Notes: a model not told the origin generated them from the sequence alone. 64,000 nt of DNA from WRHT01 sp031550525 (GCA_031550525.1 JAVBON010000023.1:1-64000), one strand, 5' to 3'. Shown: positions 1 through 9,057, counted from the first letter of the stretch. A program made the numbers and translations.

Positions 1-80
1 CCCGGTGGGGCCCCCCCCCCCCCCCCTCCCCCGGCCCCCCCCCCACTGCGGGGGGTATTTATTTCAACGCGTATGCAATT
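1..80. other. Low-complexity G/C homopolymer tract at window edge
   Basis: The first 55 or so bases are almost only C and G runs, with no reading frame or gene signal. The sequence becomes ordinary just before the stop codon of the MFS gene. This looks like a contig end or low-quality sequence rather than biology. Confidence 0.6.
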
Positions 81-1274
81 CTATTTTTGCTGCTGGTCGC
101 TCATAGGCAGTATGCAAAGCACGCCCGCAAGCGCGGCGGCCGGCAGTATAATCCAGGCCACCCCGAAACTGCCGGTAATATCCACGCTCATGCCCACCAG
201 CCATGGCCCTATGATGGCCCCGGCCTGAAAAATACAACCGGTCACCCCGCTGGCCGTGCCCATTAGCTCTTTACCGGCAAAACGTGAGGTAAGAAGCGGC
301 ATAATAGGGTTAAGCAAACCCAAAAGCAGCCCTACAGTGCCGGCCATAACGCAAAGCAAAGGCACGGATTGCACTTGCCCGAACAGCCAAAGAATTGGCG
401 TAAGAACAAGCAATATAAGAATAAAACACTTTTTAGGCGACGGCACTTTTTGCAAAATGGCCCCGCCTATGGGCGATATGGCTACCCCCGCCAGCCCGTA
501 AACAATCATAACCATTCCGGCTATTTCCATGGAGTGGCCAAGGCTTTTGATATAGGTGTTGCTCCAACTGACAAAGCAAACCATAACCCACATTACCCAA
601 AAACCGGCAAGGGCCATAAATACCAAATTGCGGTTGCGCAATACCAGCGCGATGCCGCTAACAAAGCTTTGCTTCTGCCTGGTTTCTTCCACAGTGTCGC
701 GCACAAGCAAAAAAGCCAACCCGGCTGCCAAAAAAACAACAACGCCCATAACCTGAAAAGCCTCGCGCCAGGTAAGCATGGCGCTAAGCCAAGGCATAAG
801 CACGTTGGGCAGAATAACGCCCACCCCGGCCGGGGCCATCATCATAAGCCCAAAGGCCAGCCCGCGCTCTTTTGGCGGGAACAGCACGGTAATGTAACGC
901 ACGCAAGAGCCGTAAACCGCTCCGGCCCCAAGGCCAGTGAGCACGCGGCAGGCAAAACCCACCCAAAAATCCGGCGACAGCCCCACCCCAAAGGTGCCTG
1001 CCGCCTCAAGCAGCAGCGCCGCACCTATAACCACGCGCGCGCCAAAGCGGTCGCCCAGCATGCCGCCGGGAATTTGCGAAATGACGTAGCCGATGTAAAA
1101 CGCGCTCATGTACAGCCCGGCGCTGGACATGCCTATACCCAAATCGGCCGAGGCCACCGGAATAAGCGGCGGCCAGGCGAAGCGCACCATAAAGCCCATG
1201 GTGTAGTAAAGCACGGCTCCAATATGGAGCCACCAGCGTAACGGATGAGGTTTTGCGAAAAGGTCTTGTTCCAT
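81..1274 (-). CDS. MFS transporter
   Basis: A 397-residue major facilitator superfamily carrier in the inner membrane, with about twelve hydrophobic segments. After the second segment it carries the MFS loop motif GDRFGARVVIG (about residues 74-84). I start it at the ATG at 1274, behind AAGAAG, because the longer reading adds only a non-conserved hydrophilic leader. It is the last gene of the minus-strand 2-oxoacid oxidation cluster, about 90 bases after the acyl-CoA ligase beta subunit. That placement suggests uptake of the substrate or export of the product acid, but the substrate cannot be read from sequence. Confidence 0.85.
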   Translation of the reverse strand: MEQDLFAKPHPLRWWLHIGAVLYYTMGFMVRFAWPPLIPVASADLGIGMSSAGLYMSAFYIGYVISQIPGGMLGDRFGARVVIGAALLLEAAGTFGVGLSPDFWVGFACRVLTGLGAGAVYGSCVRYITVLFPPKERGLAFGLMMMAPAGVGVILPNVLMPWLSAMLTWREAFQVMGVVVFLAAGLAFLLVRDTVEETRQKQSFVSGIALVLRNRNLVFMALAGFWVMWVMVCFVSWSNTYIKSLGHSMEIAGMVMIVYGLAGVAISPIGGAILQKVPSPKKCFILILLVLTPILWLFGQVQSVPLLCVMAGTVGLLLGLLNPIMPLLTSRFAGKELMGTASGVTGCIFQAGAIIGPWLVGMSVDITGSFGVAWIILPAAALAGVLCILPMSDQQQK

Positions 1275-1364
1275 GCGGGGTCTTCTTATTATGATGTTAT
1301 TTTCAGATATTACAACATGGGGCGGCGGTTTTTGCAACCCGCCGCCCCATGCCCCATTTGCGGG

Positions 1365-2024
1365 CTACTTCTCGTCAACCCCAATTACCGCGTCCAGGGC
1401 CTCTACCTGCCCCCCAAAACACAGCACCGGGTTGAGATCTATTTCTTTAACCTCATCATGCTCCGCTATAAACTGCCCCGTTTTGACCAGCAGGTCGGCC
1501 AAGGCTTCAAGGTTAACCGGCTCCTGGCCGCGCGCGCCCTCAAGCATTGGCAGGGCCTGGATGGAACGGATCAACTCCATGGCATCTTTACGGCTTAACG
1601 GAGCCATGCGGAACTGCACGTCCTTGAAGATTTCCACAAAAATGCCGCCCAGACCGAACATTATTACCGGCCCGAACTGCACGTCGCGCAGCGCCCCTAC
1701 AATAACCTCAACCCCCTTGGGGGCCATGGGGCAAACCAGCACGCCCTCAAGCACGGCTTTGGGGTCGTACTTCTTGGCGTTTGCCATTATCGCGTCATAG
1801 GCCGCGCCAGCCTCGGCGGTATTTTGAATGTTCAGCCTGATGCCGCCTGCCTCGGTTTTGTGGATGATTTGGTCGGATACTATTTTCATCACCACGGGAA
1901 AACCAAACTTGGCGGCGGCTTTTTCAGCATCGGCGCGGGTAGCGGCCAGCACAAAGCGGCCGCAGGGCAGCCCGGCCTTGGCAAGCATGCTTTTGGATTT
2001 ATACTCGTTATAAAAAGCGCTCAT
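1365..2024 (-). CDS. Acyl-CoA synthetase (ADP-forming), beta (ATP-grasp) subunit
   Basis: A 219-residue ATP-grasp protein of the NDP-forming acetyl/acyl-CoA synthetase family, which converts acyl-CoA + ADP + Pi to acid + CoA + ATP. It has the family signature IHKTEAGG with the expected histidine (about residue 55) and the glycine-rich MFGLGGIFVE segment (about 122-131). The ATG at 2024 follows a strong GGGAGGTAACGGAAA site. It lies 14 bases after the CoA-binding alpha subunit. Separate alpha and beta chains are typical of archaeal-type enzymes; many bacteria have them fused. Acyl specificity is not visible. It would complete substrate-level phosphorylation after the upstream oxidoreductase. 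Confidence 0.88.
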   Translation of the reverse strand: MSAFYNEYKSKSMLAKAGLPCGRFVLAATRADAEKAAAKFGFPVVMKIVSDQIIHKTEAGGIRLNIQNTAEAGAAYDAIMANAKKYDPKAVLEGVLVCPMAPKGVEVIVGALRDVQFGPVIMFGLGGIFVEIFKDVQFRMAPLSRKDAMELIRSIQALPMLEGARGQEPVNLEALADLLVKTGQFIAEHDEVKEIDLNPVLCFGGQVEALDAVIGVDEK

Positions 2025-2038
2025 TTTCCGTTACCTCC

Positions 2039-3451
2039 CTATTCGCTTTTAAGGCCACGCAGGTACTGGCTGTACTTGACCACATTGGCCAGGGCCTTGG
2101 CCGCGCGGTGAGGCATTTCAAAGGTTGGCAATCCTGCTTCTTCCAGCATCTTATGGGCGTCGCGCACCCAGTTGCCTGCCAGAAAGCAGTTGAACACGGG
2201 CTTGCCCAATTCTTTGGCCAAAGCGGCTTTGGATTTGATGGCGGCCGCCACTTCTTCGGGCACCAAAAACGTCGGGGGCACGCTCAGCATAAGCACCGCA
2301 TCCACCCCGTCGTCTCTGAGGGCCGCTTCCAGCGTTTCGGCATGCTGGGGGCCGTCGGCAGCGGCAGTCATATCCACATAGCCGTCCGGGTGCGAGATTA
2401 AAGCCATGGGCGGCAGCACTTCGCGCATGCGGGCCTCGGTGGCCGCTGAAAACTTGGCCATCTGCATCCATTTACAAGCGCCTATAACGTCCATGGATAT
2501 AACCCCGGAGCCGCCAGCTTCGGTAAGAATAGCCACGCGGTTGCCTTTGGGCAGTTTATCCACAAACGAAAAGGCCTTGGCCGTATCCATAAACTCTTCG
2601 GCCGTTTCCACACGGACGCAGCCGGTTTGGGCAAACGCGCCGTCAAAGATCTTGTCCGACCCGGCCAAACTGCCGGTGTGGGAAGAAGCGGCCACGGCCC
2701 CTATTTCACTGCGCCCAACTTTAAGGACGATAAGCGGTTTTTTGGGCGTAACCTCTTTAGCGGTTTCAAAAAACTTGCGCGCGTCAGTCATGCCCTCCAT
2801 GTACATGGATACGACCTTGGTTTTTGGGTCGTCGCGGTAATACTTGAGCAGTTCTTCCGTGGTTACGTCGCTCATGTTACCCACATGTCCCCACTTGTTA
2901 AAACCCGTGGGCACCGGCGCGTCGCACATAAGCATAAGCATTGAGGAGCCGAATGAGCCGCTTTGGGTTATAAAGCTCATGCCGCCGGGCCGCTGGGTAA
3001 TGCTGGCCGCAAAAGTGGTATCCAGGCTGTTCTCCGTGTTCATCACACCCACGCAGTTGGGGCCGAATACCCTAATGCCGGCGCGGCGCGCAATGGCGAG
3101 CATTTCCTTTTCCATGGCGATGTTTTCAGGAATGCCGGTTTCGCTGAAGCCGGAGGCCATAATGATAATGGCCTTTACATCTCCGCGCTGCTCGGCCTGG
3201 CGAAAAACCTCCACCACTCCCTTTGCCGGAATTATTATTTCAACCAGCTCCACCGGCTCTTTTATTTCCAAAAGCGATTTATAGGCCTTGTGCCCAAGAA
3301 TCGTGTCTTCTTTGGGGTTTACGAAGTAAACAGGGTTCTTGAAGCCCAAGCGCAGCATATTGTTGGCAATCTGGTTGCCTGCCTTGCCGGGGTTATTGGA
3401 AGCGCCTATTATCGCAATGCTCTTGGGGTAGTAAAAACTGTCTAGAGACAT
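2039..3451 (-). CDS. Acyl-CoA synthetase (ADP-forming), alpha (CoA-binding) subunit
   Basis: A 470-residue partner of the ATP-grasp subunit. It has an N-terminal CoA-binding Rossmann fold (GASNNPGKAG near residues 16-25), then succinyl-CoA-ligase-like domains. The SSHTGSLAGSD motif holds the histidine (about 258) that is phosphorylated in this family. I use the ATG at 3451, preceded by GGAGGAAGTGGA; it overlaps the end of the oxidoreductase beta gene by 10 bases, so the two are translationally coupled. The enzyme acts in the cytoplasm and forms ATP from the acyl-CoA made by the four upstream subunits. Confidence 0.9.
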   Translation of the reverse strand: MSLDSFYYPKSIAIIGASNNPGKAGNQIANNMLRLGFKNPVYFVNPKEDTILGHKAYKSLLEIKEPVELVEIIIPAKGVVEVFRQAEQRGDVKAIIIMASGFSETGIPENIAMEKEMLAIARRAGIRVFGPNCVGVMNTENSLDTTFAASITQRPGGMSFITQSGSFGSSMLMLMCDAPVPTGFNKWGHVGNMSDVTTEELLKYYRDDPKTKVVSMYMEGMTDARKFFETAKEVTPKKPLIVLKVGRSEIGAVAASSHTGSLAGSDKIFDGAFAQTGCVRVETAEEFMDTAKAFSFVDKLPKGNRVAILTEAGGSGVISMDVIGACKWMQMAKFSAATEARMREVLPPMALISHPDGYVDMTAAADGPQHAETLEAALRDDGVDAVLMLSVPPTFLVPEEVAAAIKSKAALAKELGKPVFNCFLAGNWVRDAHKMLEEAGLPTFEMPHRAAKALANVVKYSQYLRGLKSE

Positions 3452-4305
3452 TCCACTTCCTCCAGCTTGAGCAGCGTTTGATAGCGGCATTTGGCCTCGG
3501 CGATAATCTCGTTTATGACTTCATCGCTTATTTTGGCAAAGCGGCCTTGCAGCTTGAAGTATTCCGCGGCCGCCTCCCAATCGTTGGGGCGCTTGTTAAT
3601 TTTAATTTTGCCGTTTTCCTTTTCCCATTGCAGCCACAGGCCGCTTTTAACCGCCAGTTTGGCCACGGTAATGGTTTTGCGGGCGGGGAACTTCCAGCCG
3701 GAGCCGCAAGGCGCGTGCACGTGCAAAAAGCTTGGCCCTTCTTGCTGCGCGGCTTTCAGCACCTTGCGCTTCAGGTCCTTTATATCGGCTATGGAAGCGG
3801 TGGCCTGGTAGGCCAAAGGCTGGTGCAGCAACATGAAGTCAATGTTCTTGCTGGCTTCCTTTTTGCCCGTGGGCGTGGTTTTGGTCCAGGCGCCCAGCAT
3901 GGTGGCGCTGGAGCGCTGGTTGCCGGTATTCATATAGGCTTCGTTGTCGTAGCAGATAAAAATAGCCTTGTGCCCGCGCTCTATGGCGCCAGAAAGGGAC
4001 TGAAGGCCAATGTCGAAAGTGCCGCCGTCACCGGCCAGACCCATTACATGCACGTGGCTTTTGCCCTGTATTTTCAGAGCTTCAGCCACGCCTGAGGCAT
4101 AAGCCGGCAAGGCCATAAGCACGGTTTGCACCGAGGGTATGCCCCAGCCGGTTTCGTCGCCGTTGCCGGTGAGAATTGCCGAGCAACTGGGGGGTGTCAT
4201 AGTTACGGTCTGCGGCCCGAGGGCGTTTACCACCGTTCTGCCTATCAGCTCCATGGGGCAGCCTTCGCAGGTAGTTGTGCCTTTAGTTACAAGATCCATG
4301 CTCAC
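3442..4305 (-). CDS. porB: 2-oxoacid:ferredoxin oxidoreductase, beta (TPP-binding) subunit
   Basis: A 287-residue thiamine-pyrophosphate subunit. It has GDGGTFDIG at about residues 92-100 followed by an Asn-containing segment, the usual TPP/Mg motif, and iron-sulfur-type cysteines in TCEGC (13, 16), SC (41) and APCGSG. The start is GTG at 4305, placed by AAGGAGGAATAGCC; the ATG six bases further in is too far from that site. It begins two bases after the alpha-subunit gene. The family decarboxylates 2-oxoacids oxidatively to acyl-CoA, reducing ferredoxin. Pyruvate and branched-chain 2-oxoacids are both possible substrates. Confidence 0.9.
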   Translation of the reverse strand: MSMDLVTKGTTTCEGCPMELIGRTVVNALGPQTVTMTPPSCSAILTGNGDETGWGIPSVQTVLMALPAYASGVAEALKIQGKSHVHVMGLAGDGGTFDIGLQSLSGAIERGHKAIFICYDNEAYMNTGNQRSSATMLGAWTKTTPTGKKEASKNIDFMLLHQPLAYQATASIADIKDLKRKVLKAAQQEGPSFLHVHAPCGSGWKFPARKTITVAKLAVKSGLWLQWEKENGKIKINKRPNDWEAAAEYFKLQGRFAKISDEVINEIIAEAKCRYQTLLKLEEVECL

Positions 4306-4307
4306 GG

Positions 4308-5492
4308 CTATTCCTCCTTGAGATCTATCCAGATGGGGTCATCGCAGGGAATATTCCCTGCCGTACGCTCACCGGCGCTTTTAAAAACGTTTTCAATGGT
4401 TTCTTCCCAAATGTCCCGCCCGCCAAGTCCGGCCACATAGTTGTAGGTGGCGGCATTGTTGTTTCCGGCCAATTTCAGGCTGGCCAGCACTTCGCCGTAA
4501 AGAGGGCCAAAAGAGCCCATGGCGGAAACGCGGTCTATTACAGCCACGGTTTTGGCGTTTTTAAGGGCTGCGCCCACTTCTTTTTTCGGGAACGGGCGGA
4601 AGCTTACCACGCGCAGCAAACCGACCTTTTGACCGGCTTTTCTGAGCTGGCGCACCACATGCCTTGCCGTGCCCGCCATAGAGCCCATGCAGACCAGCAC
4701 TATGTCCGCGTCTTCGGTCATGTAGCCGTCAATGCGGCCGTATTTGCGCCCGAATATCTCGGCGAATTCGGCGAAGTTTTTGTCCATTACCGGCGCGGCG
4801 TTATCCATGCCTACCTTTTGCGCGTGCTTTATTTCGGTATAAATGCCGGGCGAGGTCAGGTTGTTAATGGCATAGGGGTTATCGGGGTCCAAGGTCAGGT
4901 TGTTGGGCACAAAGGGCTTGATGAAGCGGGCGGCTTCTTCCGGGTCCGGCACGTTCACGGCTTCGGTAAGGTGCGAGACGAAAAAGCCGTCTATATCCAC
5001 CATGGTGGGGGTAAGCACGTCGGGGTGCTCGCTGGTTTTATAGGCGAGCATGATAAAATCCAGCGCTTCCTGCGGGTTTTCCGCAAAAAGCTGAATCCAG
5101 CCCTGATCGCGCTGGGTCATTATGTCGGAATGGTCGCACCACAGGCTCATGGGCGAGGGCATGGCGCGGCTTACCACGGTCATAACCACTGGCAGGCGCG
5201 AGCCGGAGGCAACGCCCGTCATTTCGTGCATCAGGCCTATGCCGTGCGAGGCGCTGGCCGTAAAGGCGCGCACGCCGGTTGAGGCCGCGCCAACCACAGC
5301 GGCCAGGGCCGAGTGCTCCGACTCCACGTTAATATAGGTGGCGTCGTACTGGCCGCGGTCAATAAGCGACGAAATGGTTTCCACAATAGGAGTTTGGGGG
5401 GTAATAGGATAGGCGGCCACCAATTGCACCTGCGAGAGCATAACCCCATAGGCTACGGCGGCGTTTCCTTCCATTGATTTAATCTTTCCCAT
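4308..5492 (-). CDS. porA: 2-oxoacid:ferredoxin oxidoreductase, alpha subunit
   Basis: A 394-residue alpha subunit with the YPITPQTP signature at about residues 28-35 that marks the pyrimidine-binding domain of this family. Its ATG overlaps the porD stop (TAATG), and a GGAGGG site lies in the end of porD. The length is normal for the separate-subunit (four-chain) enzyme, unlike the single long pyruvate:ferredoxin oxidoreductase many Desulfovibrio also carry. The subunit set G-D-A-B is complete. Substrate choice between pyruvate, 2-oxoisovalerate and others cannot be settled from sequence. Confidence 0.9.
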   Translation of the reverse strand: MGKIKSMEGNAAVAYGVMLSQVQLVAAYPITPQTPIVETISSLIDRGQYDATYINVESEHSALAAVVGAASTGVRAFTASASHGIGLMHEMTGVASGSRLPVVMTVVSRAMPSPMSLWCDHSDIMTQRDQGWIQLFAENPQEALDFIMLAYKTSEHPDVLTPTMVDIDGFFVSHLTEAVNVPDPEEAARFIKPFVPNNLTLDPDNPYAINNLTSPGIYTEIKHAQKVGMDNAAPVMDKNFAEFAEIFGRKYGRIDGYMTEDADIVLVCMGSMAGTARHVVRQLRKAGQKVGLLRVVSFRPFPKKEVGAALKNAKTVAVIDRVSAMGSFGPLYGEVLASLKLAGNNNAATYNYVAGLGGRDIWEETIENVFKSAGERTAGNIPCDDPIWIDLKEE

Positions 5493-5812
5493 TACTTTCC
5501 CTCCTCAAGCCCGCACAAGGCCTCTGGCACAAAATCTATGGCCTGCTTGGGGCATTCCTCAACGCAAATGCCGCAGCCTTTGCAGTAGTCATAATCTATT
5601 GCCACAACAGCCTTGGGCGCGGCCTGGCTGATTACCCCGCAGGGGCAATATTCCACACAAATACCGCAACCTATGCATTTGGCGGCATCAGGCACAGGCC
5701 TTTCCTGACGCCAGGTTCCGGTTGGCACATCGGCTATTTTTACCGAATACGGCCCTTTAAGCTTTGGCATGGACGCGAGTTTCTTCAAACGCTCTTCTAC
5801 AAGCTTTTGCAT
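5492..5812 (-). CDS. porD: 2-oxoacid:ferredoxin oxidoreductase, delta subunit (2x[4Fe-4S] ferredoxin)
   Basis: A 106-residue ferredoxin-like subunit with two perfect CxxCxxCxxxC-P clusters (Cys 46/49/52/56 and 77/80/83/87) that relay electrons from the TPP site to external ferredoxin. I place the start at the ATG at 5812 behind AAGGAGGAGAACTCA; the longer frame to 5896 lies inside porG. The gene overlaps the 3' end of porG by 56 bases and touches porA by a TAATG overlap, so the operon is tightly coupled. Confidence 0.92.
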   Translation of the reverse strand: MQKLVEERLKKLASMPKLKGPYSVKIADVPTGTWRQERPVPDAAKCIGCGICVEYCPCGVISQAAPKAVVAIDYDYCKGCGICVEECPKQAIDFVPEALCGLEEGK

Positions 5813-6311
5813 TGAGTTCTCCTCCTTTTCCGGAAATTTTGTGCTTGATGGCAGTTTCAAGAGCTTCAAGGCTGACGGCGCCGGTAGCCTTGGCAAAGGC
5901 CCCCAGCATGGCCACGTTGGCTGGCACGTTTCCCAGAATCTCTTTGGTTATGTCGTTGGCGGGCACGGTGGCTACCTGAGCTATGCTCAGGTGCGGCGCC
6001 AGGCAATCGGGGCTGAGCGAATTGGCGATCATTATTGTGCCGGGCACAATGCCCTCGTAAAGGTCTATGCCTATGTCAGGCAGCCCCAAATCAAACACCA
6101 GCACGCAATTGGGGCGGTACACATAGCATTTTACCTCAATAGGCTCGTCGCCTATGCGCGCGTAGGTATAAACCGGAGCGCCCTTGCGCTCTTGCCCGTA
6201 CGCCGGAATGGCCTGGGCGTATTTGCCGTCAATAAGCGCCGCGTCCACAAGTATCTTGGCGGCGGTTACGGCGCCTTGGCCTCCGCGAGAGTAGAATTTA
6301 ATATCCCACAT
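5757..6311 (-). CDS. porG: 2-oxoacid:ferredoxin oxidoreductase, gamma subunit
   Basis: A 184-residue gamma subunit with the SRGGQGAVTAAKIL motif near its N-terminus, diagnostic for this family. The ATG at 6311 follows AAGGAGAAAACC. The reading frame runs 56 bases past the porD start, longer than the few-base overlaps between the other subunits. It is the first gene of the oxidoreductase operon, 81 bases after the DASS transporter, so the transporter may be cotranscribed. Confidence 0.9.
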   Translation of the reverse strand: MWDIKFYSRGGQGAVTAAKILVDAALIDGKYAQAIPAYGQERKGAPVYTYARIGDEPIEVKCYVYRPNCVLVFDLGLPDIGIDLYEGIVPGTIMIANSLSPDCLAPHLSIAQVATVPANDITKEILGNVPANVAMLGAFAKATGAVSLEALETAIKHKISGKGGELNAKACRRAFEETRVHAKA

Positions 6312-6392
6312 GGTTTTCTCCTTCAAACCGCGAGGGTCGGCCACATTGGCTCCCTCATCATTAACTTTTAGTTACTCTTCAAATGGTTATGC

Positions 6393-7799
6393 CTATACAA
6401 ACCCCAACTTTATGCCCAGCATCATCAGGCCTATGAGCAGGGGTATCCAGACAAGCGCCACAATAAAGCCCGGCAGCGACATATCCTTCATCTTCCAGTA
6501 GCCGTATCCGTAAGTGGTGAGGCAGGTGGGATCCAGCGGAATAAGGAACACGCACGAAGCGGTGTAGGCAAGGGGCAGCACCAGATAAATGGCGTTTACG
6601 TTGGCGGTTTGGGACAAGGCGAAAATAATGGGAATACACATGGCCATAACCGCGCCGCTGATAGGCACCAAAAGGTGGATAAACACGCCGAATATGGTTA
6701 CCACGCTTACCAGTATGAACAATTCGGAGTTGGCGAACCCGCCAAGGAAGGTGTCGCTCAGCCACTTGGCGCTGCCTTTGCTGGCCAAAAGCATGGCCAG
6801 GGCGTTGCAAGAGCCTACCAGCATCAACGTGTCCCAAGCGATGGCCTGGTTGGCCCGCTTCCAGTCCATAAGCTTGATGCCCGGCATAAAGAACAGCACG
6901 CAGGCGGCCATGGAGGTGAATGGAAGCTCAATGCCCGTTTTGGACTGAGTAAACCAAAGCGCCAGCACACCGGCAAAAATAACCGCGAACTTTTTCTCGC
7001 TCGCGCTCAGAGGCCCAAGTTCCTTTTTTTGCTGCTCAATATTGTCCATGCCCTTAACGATGTCTATTTCAGGCTTGTATACCAGCGACACAATTACCCA
7101 AGAGACAAAGATCAGCACTATAGCCATGGGCATGCCTATGATTGTCCATTCAAAAAACGATATTTCAATACCAGCCACGCTTTTAAGCAGGTTGATGGAA
7201 AGAATGTTAACGCCGCTGCCCGCAGGGGTGGCAATGCCGCCCACAGCCGCCGCGATGGGTATGCCCACCATGACGCTGCGCCCGAAATTGGAGCCGGGCT
7301 TGAGATCGTTTTTTTGCAGAATGGTCAGGGCGATGCCGCCTATAATGATGGCGCTGTGAATATCGGCCAAAACCATGGAAATAAAGCCGCAGCAGGTCAT
7401 CAGGCCCAACAGCACCATGCGGCTCCTGTTGCCGAAAACGCTGGTCATATACAAGGCCACCCTGTTGCCGAAGCCCGTGTCAACAAACACTCTGGCAATA
7501 ACCAGGGCGGACATTATAAAGAATACCGTGGGGGTGGCAAAGTTTGTCATTACCGCGCCGGTTTTTTCCAACCCCAGAATATTTGGCAGAAACAAGAGAA
7601 AGCAGGAAGAAATGCCGATGGGCACAAACTCCGAAACCCAGGCCATAGTGGCGCAAACAATAAGTATAATTGCTTGCCAGCCGAATACGCTCAGGCCTTT
7701 GGGCGGCTCAAAACCCATGCCCACAATATAAACCACCACAATGGCTATGCACCAAGCCAACTTTCCTTTGCCTTCAAAAGATTTTACACTGCTAGTCAT
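6393..7799 (-). CDS. DASS/SLC13-family anion transporter
   Basis: A 468-residue polytopic inner-membrane protein of the divalent-anion:Na+ symporter family, recognised by overall fold and by segments such as SEFVPIGISS and TPAGSGVNILSINL. Members import dicarboxylates, citrate or related organic anions and sometimes sulfonates. I start it at the ATG at 7799, preceded by GAAGGAGCTCTTTGAG; the longer reading lacks conservation. It sits between a Lrp-type regulator and the oxidoreductase/ligase operon, so it probably supplies the substrate of that pathway. Which anion is not visible. Confidence 0.85.
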   Translation of the reverse strand: MTSSVKSFEGKGKLAWCIAIVVVYIVGMGFEPPKGLSVFGWQAIILIVCATMAWVSEFVPIGISSCFLLFLPNILGLEKTGAVMTNFATPTVFFIMSALVIARVFVDTGFGNRVALYMTSVFGNRSRMVLLGLMTCCGFISMVLADIHSAIIIGGIALTILQKNDLKPGSNFGRSVMVGIPIAAAVGGIATPAGSGVNILSINLLKSVAGIEISFFEWTIIGMPMAIVLIFVSWVIVSLVYKPEIDIVKGMDNIEQQKKELGPLSASEKKFAVIFAGVLALWFTQSKTGIELPFTSMAACVLFFMPGIKLMDWKRANQAIAWDTLMLVGSCNALAMLLASKGSAKWLSDTFLGGFANSELFILVSVVTIFGVFIHLLVPISGAVMAMCIPIIFALSQTANVNAIYLVLPLAYTASCVFLIPLDPTCLTTYGYGYWKMKDMSLPGFIVALVWIPLLIGLMMLGIKLGFV

Positions 7800-8126
7800 C
7801 TCAAAGAGCTCCTTCGCCGTGGTCAGGCAGACGCCCTTGCGGCTCAATTGCGAGGGCGAGGCTACAGAAAATTCCACAGGGCCGCAGGCTTGGTTGCCCA
7901 AGCCAAAGGCAAGACTCCACCGTTACCTGTAAAAAAAGTTTTACAAGTTATTTTTGCTAAGAGTTACAGTCTGTTAAAGGTAAAACGTTCCCTGGCCAGG
8001 ATGCCACAACACTCACCCGGAAAGAAAATTTTCCTGTTCCGGGCGCCGGAAATACGCGTGCGCGATTTTTAATTCCGGGCTATCTACGTTCTTGGCGTGC
8101 CCTGGCCATACGAAGCCGGGGCGCTT
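7800..8126. promoter_or_regulatory. Upstream region of DASS/por cluster with inverted repeat
   Basis: No gene is visible in these 327 bases. They carry a symmetric TGTAAAA-AAAG-TTTTACA (7928-7945), about 130 bases upstream of the transporter start, and a second GC-rich symmetric site TTCCGG-GCG-CCGGAA (8037-8051). The first resembles an operator and could be read by the adjacent Lrp-type regulator. That link is inference from position only. Confidence 0.4.
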
Positions 8127-8576
8127 TTAATGCAAGAAAACATTAATTTTGTAGTTCTTGATCAATATATGTGAACGCACGTTGCGTATTCCGTTTATGG
8201 AGAAAAAATTCTGCTCAAGAAAGTCGGCCAGCGAATCGAGAGTTTCAATGTATGCGTGCACATGCAGCCCGGATATGCCGGAATGCTGCGACACCACGGC
8301 AATATCGCCGTTTTCGGCCAATTTTTTGGCAATACTGTCAATCTTGCCCGGCTCAACTTCAACATCAAAAAAAACCGAGACTCTTTTGCGGTAGGCCTTG
8401 CTGTCAATTTGCACGGCAAACCCGCGAATCACGCCGCTTTCCTGCATGGATAAAATGCGCTCGCGCACCGCCACCCTTGAAAGATGAATATCGGCGGCAA
8501 TGTCGGAATAAGTGCGCCGTCCGTCCACCTTCAGGATTTCCAAAATACGAAAGTCGGTCTCGTCTAATTTGTACAT
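8127..8576 (-). CDS. Lrp/AsnC-family transcriptional regulator
   Basis: A 149-residue regulator with an N-terminal winged helix-turn-helix (about residues 4-50, DETDFRILEILKVDGRRTY onward) and a C-terminal effector-binding (RAM/AsnC) domain. The start is uncertain: ATG at 8576 begins the conserved part, while ATG at 8591 lies almost on top of the only AGGA. Members sense amino acids or related metabolites. It lies directly upstream of the DASS-por-acyl-CoA ligase cluster on the same strand, so it is the obvious candidate regulator and hints at an amino-acid-derived 2-oxoacid. Confidence 0.88.
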   Translation of the reverse strand: MYKLDETDFRILEILKVDGRRTYSDIAADIHLSRVAVRERILSMQESGVIRGFAVQIDSKAYRKRVSVFFDVEVEPGKIDSIAKKLAENGDIAVVSQHSGISGLHVHAYIETLDSLADFLEQNFFSINGIRNVRSHILIKNYKINVFLH

Positions 8577-9057
8577 ACTATTATCTACCATTCCTGTTGT
8601 TAATTTGTGGAAGAGTTTAATAAAGTTTATAGCCAAAAAAACTTTTATTTTGCAATTCAATTAATAATGTTAAGGCAATATCACGAAATGGCGTCATTAC
8701 TAAATTACGGGACAGGGGAGGCGCAAATGTCCACATTTGCATGAGAAAAATATCACATACGCCAACATAAGCAAAAAAATAATCTCTCCCAACGATTATA
8801 CGCTTGCGCCCGTTGGGAGAATATTTACGCAGTGGAGCAAACGGCCTATAACCGTTTTTTAAATAAAACGTCCGGCAAGCGTGCTCGCATAGCTTTAAAA
8901 GCCTATCGCAAGGTCTCTGAAATACGCATTTTTTTTGCGCAATAATAAACTTGCGGCGTATATGCAAAAACGGTATGCACGGCGGTAAGTGTTCAAGCGC
9001 CCCACGCCGCCTGTAAAGCGGCCCCGTGCGTTTTTTTCCCAACCAAAGGATTTTCGC
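8577..9057. other. Intergenic region between Lrp gene and tex
   Basis: The two genes diverge from this 480-base stretch. It is AT-rich near the Lrp gene and holds one hairpin, TCTCCCAACG (8785-8794) with CGTTGGGAGA (8811-8820). The reading frame that crosses it on the minus strand has no protein-like features. I see no RNA gene. Confidence 0.5.

Noticed and set aside
1..80. Extreme poly-C/poly-G tract
   Set aside because: Lies at the window edge, has no regular pattern and looks like assembly or low-quality sequence.
369..1241. Long plus-strand frame opposite the MFS gene
   Set aside because: Antisense shadow of a clear transporter gene; composition typical of a mirrored frame (rich in His, Gln, Lys).
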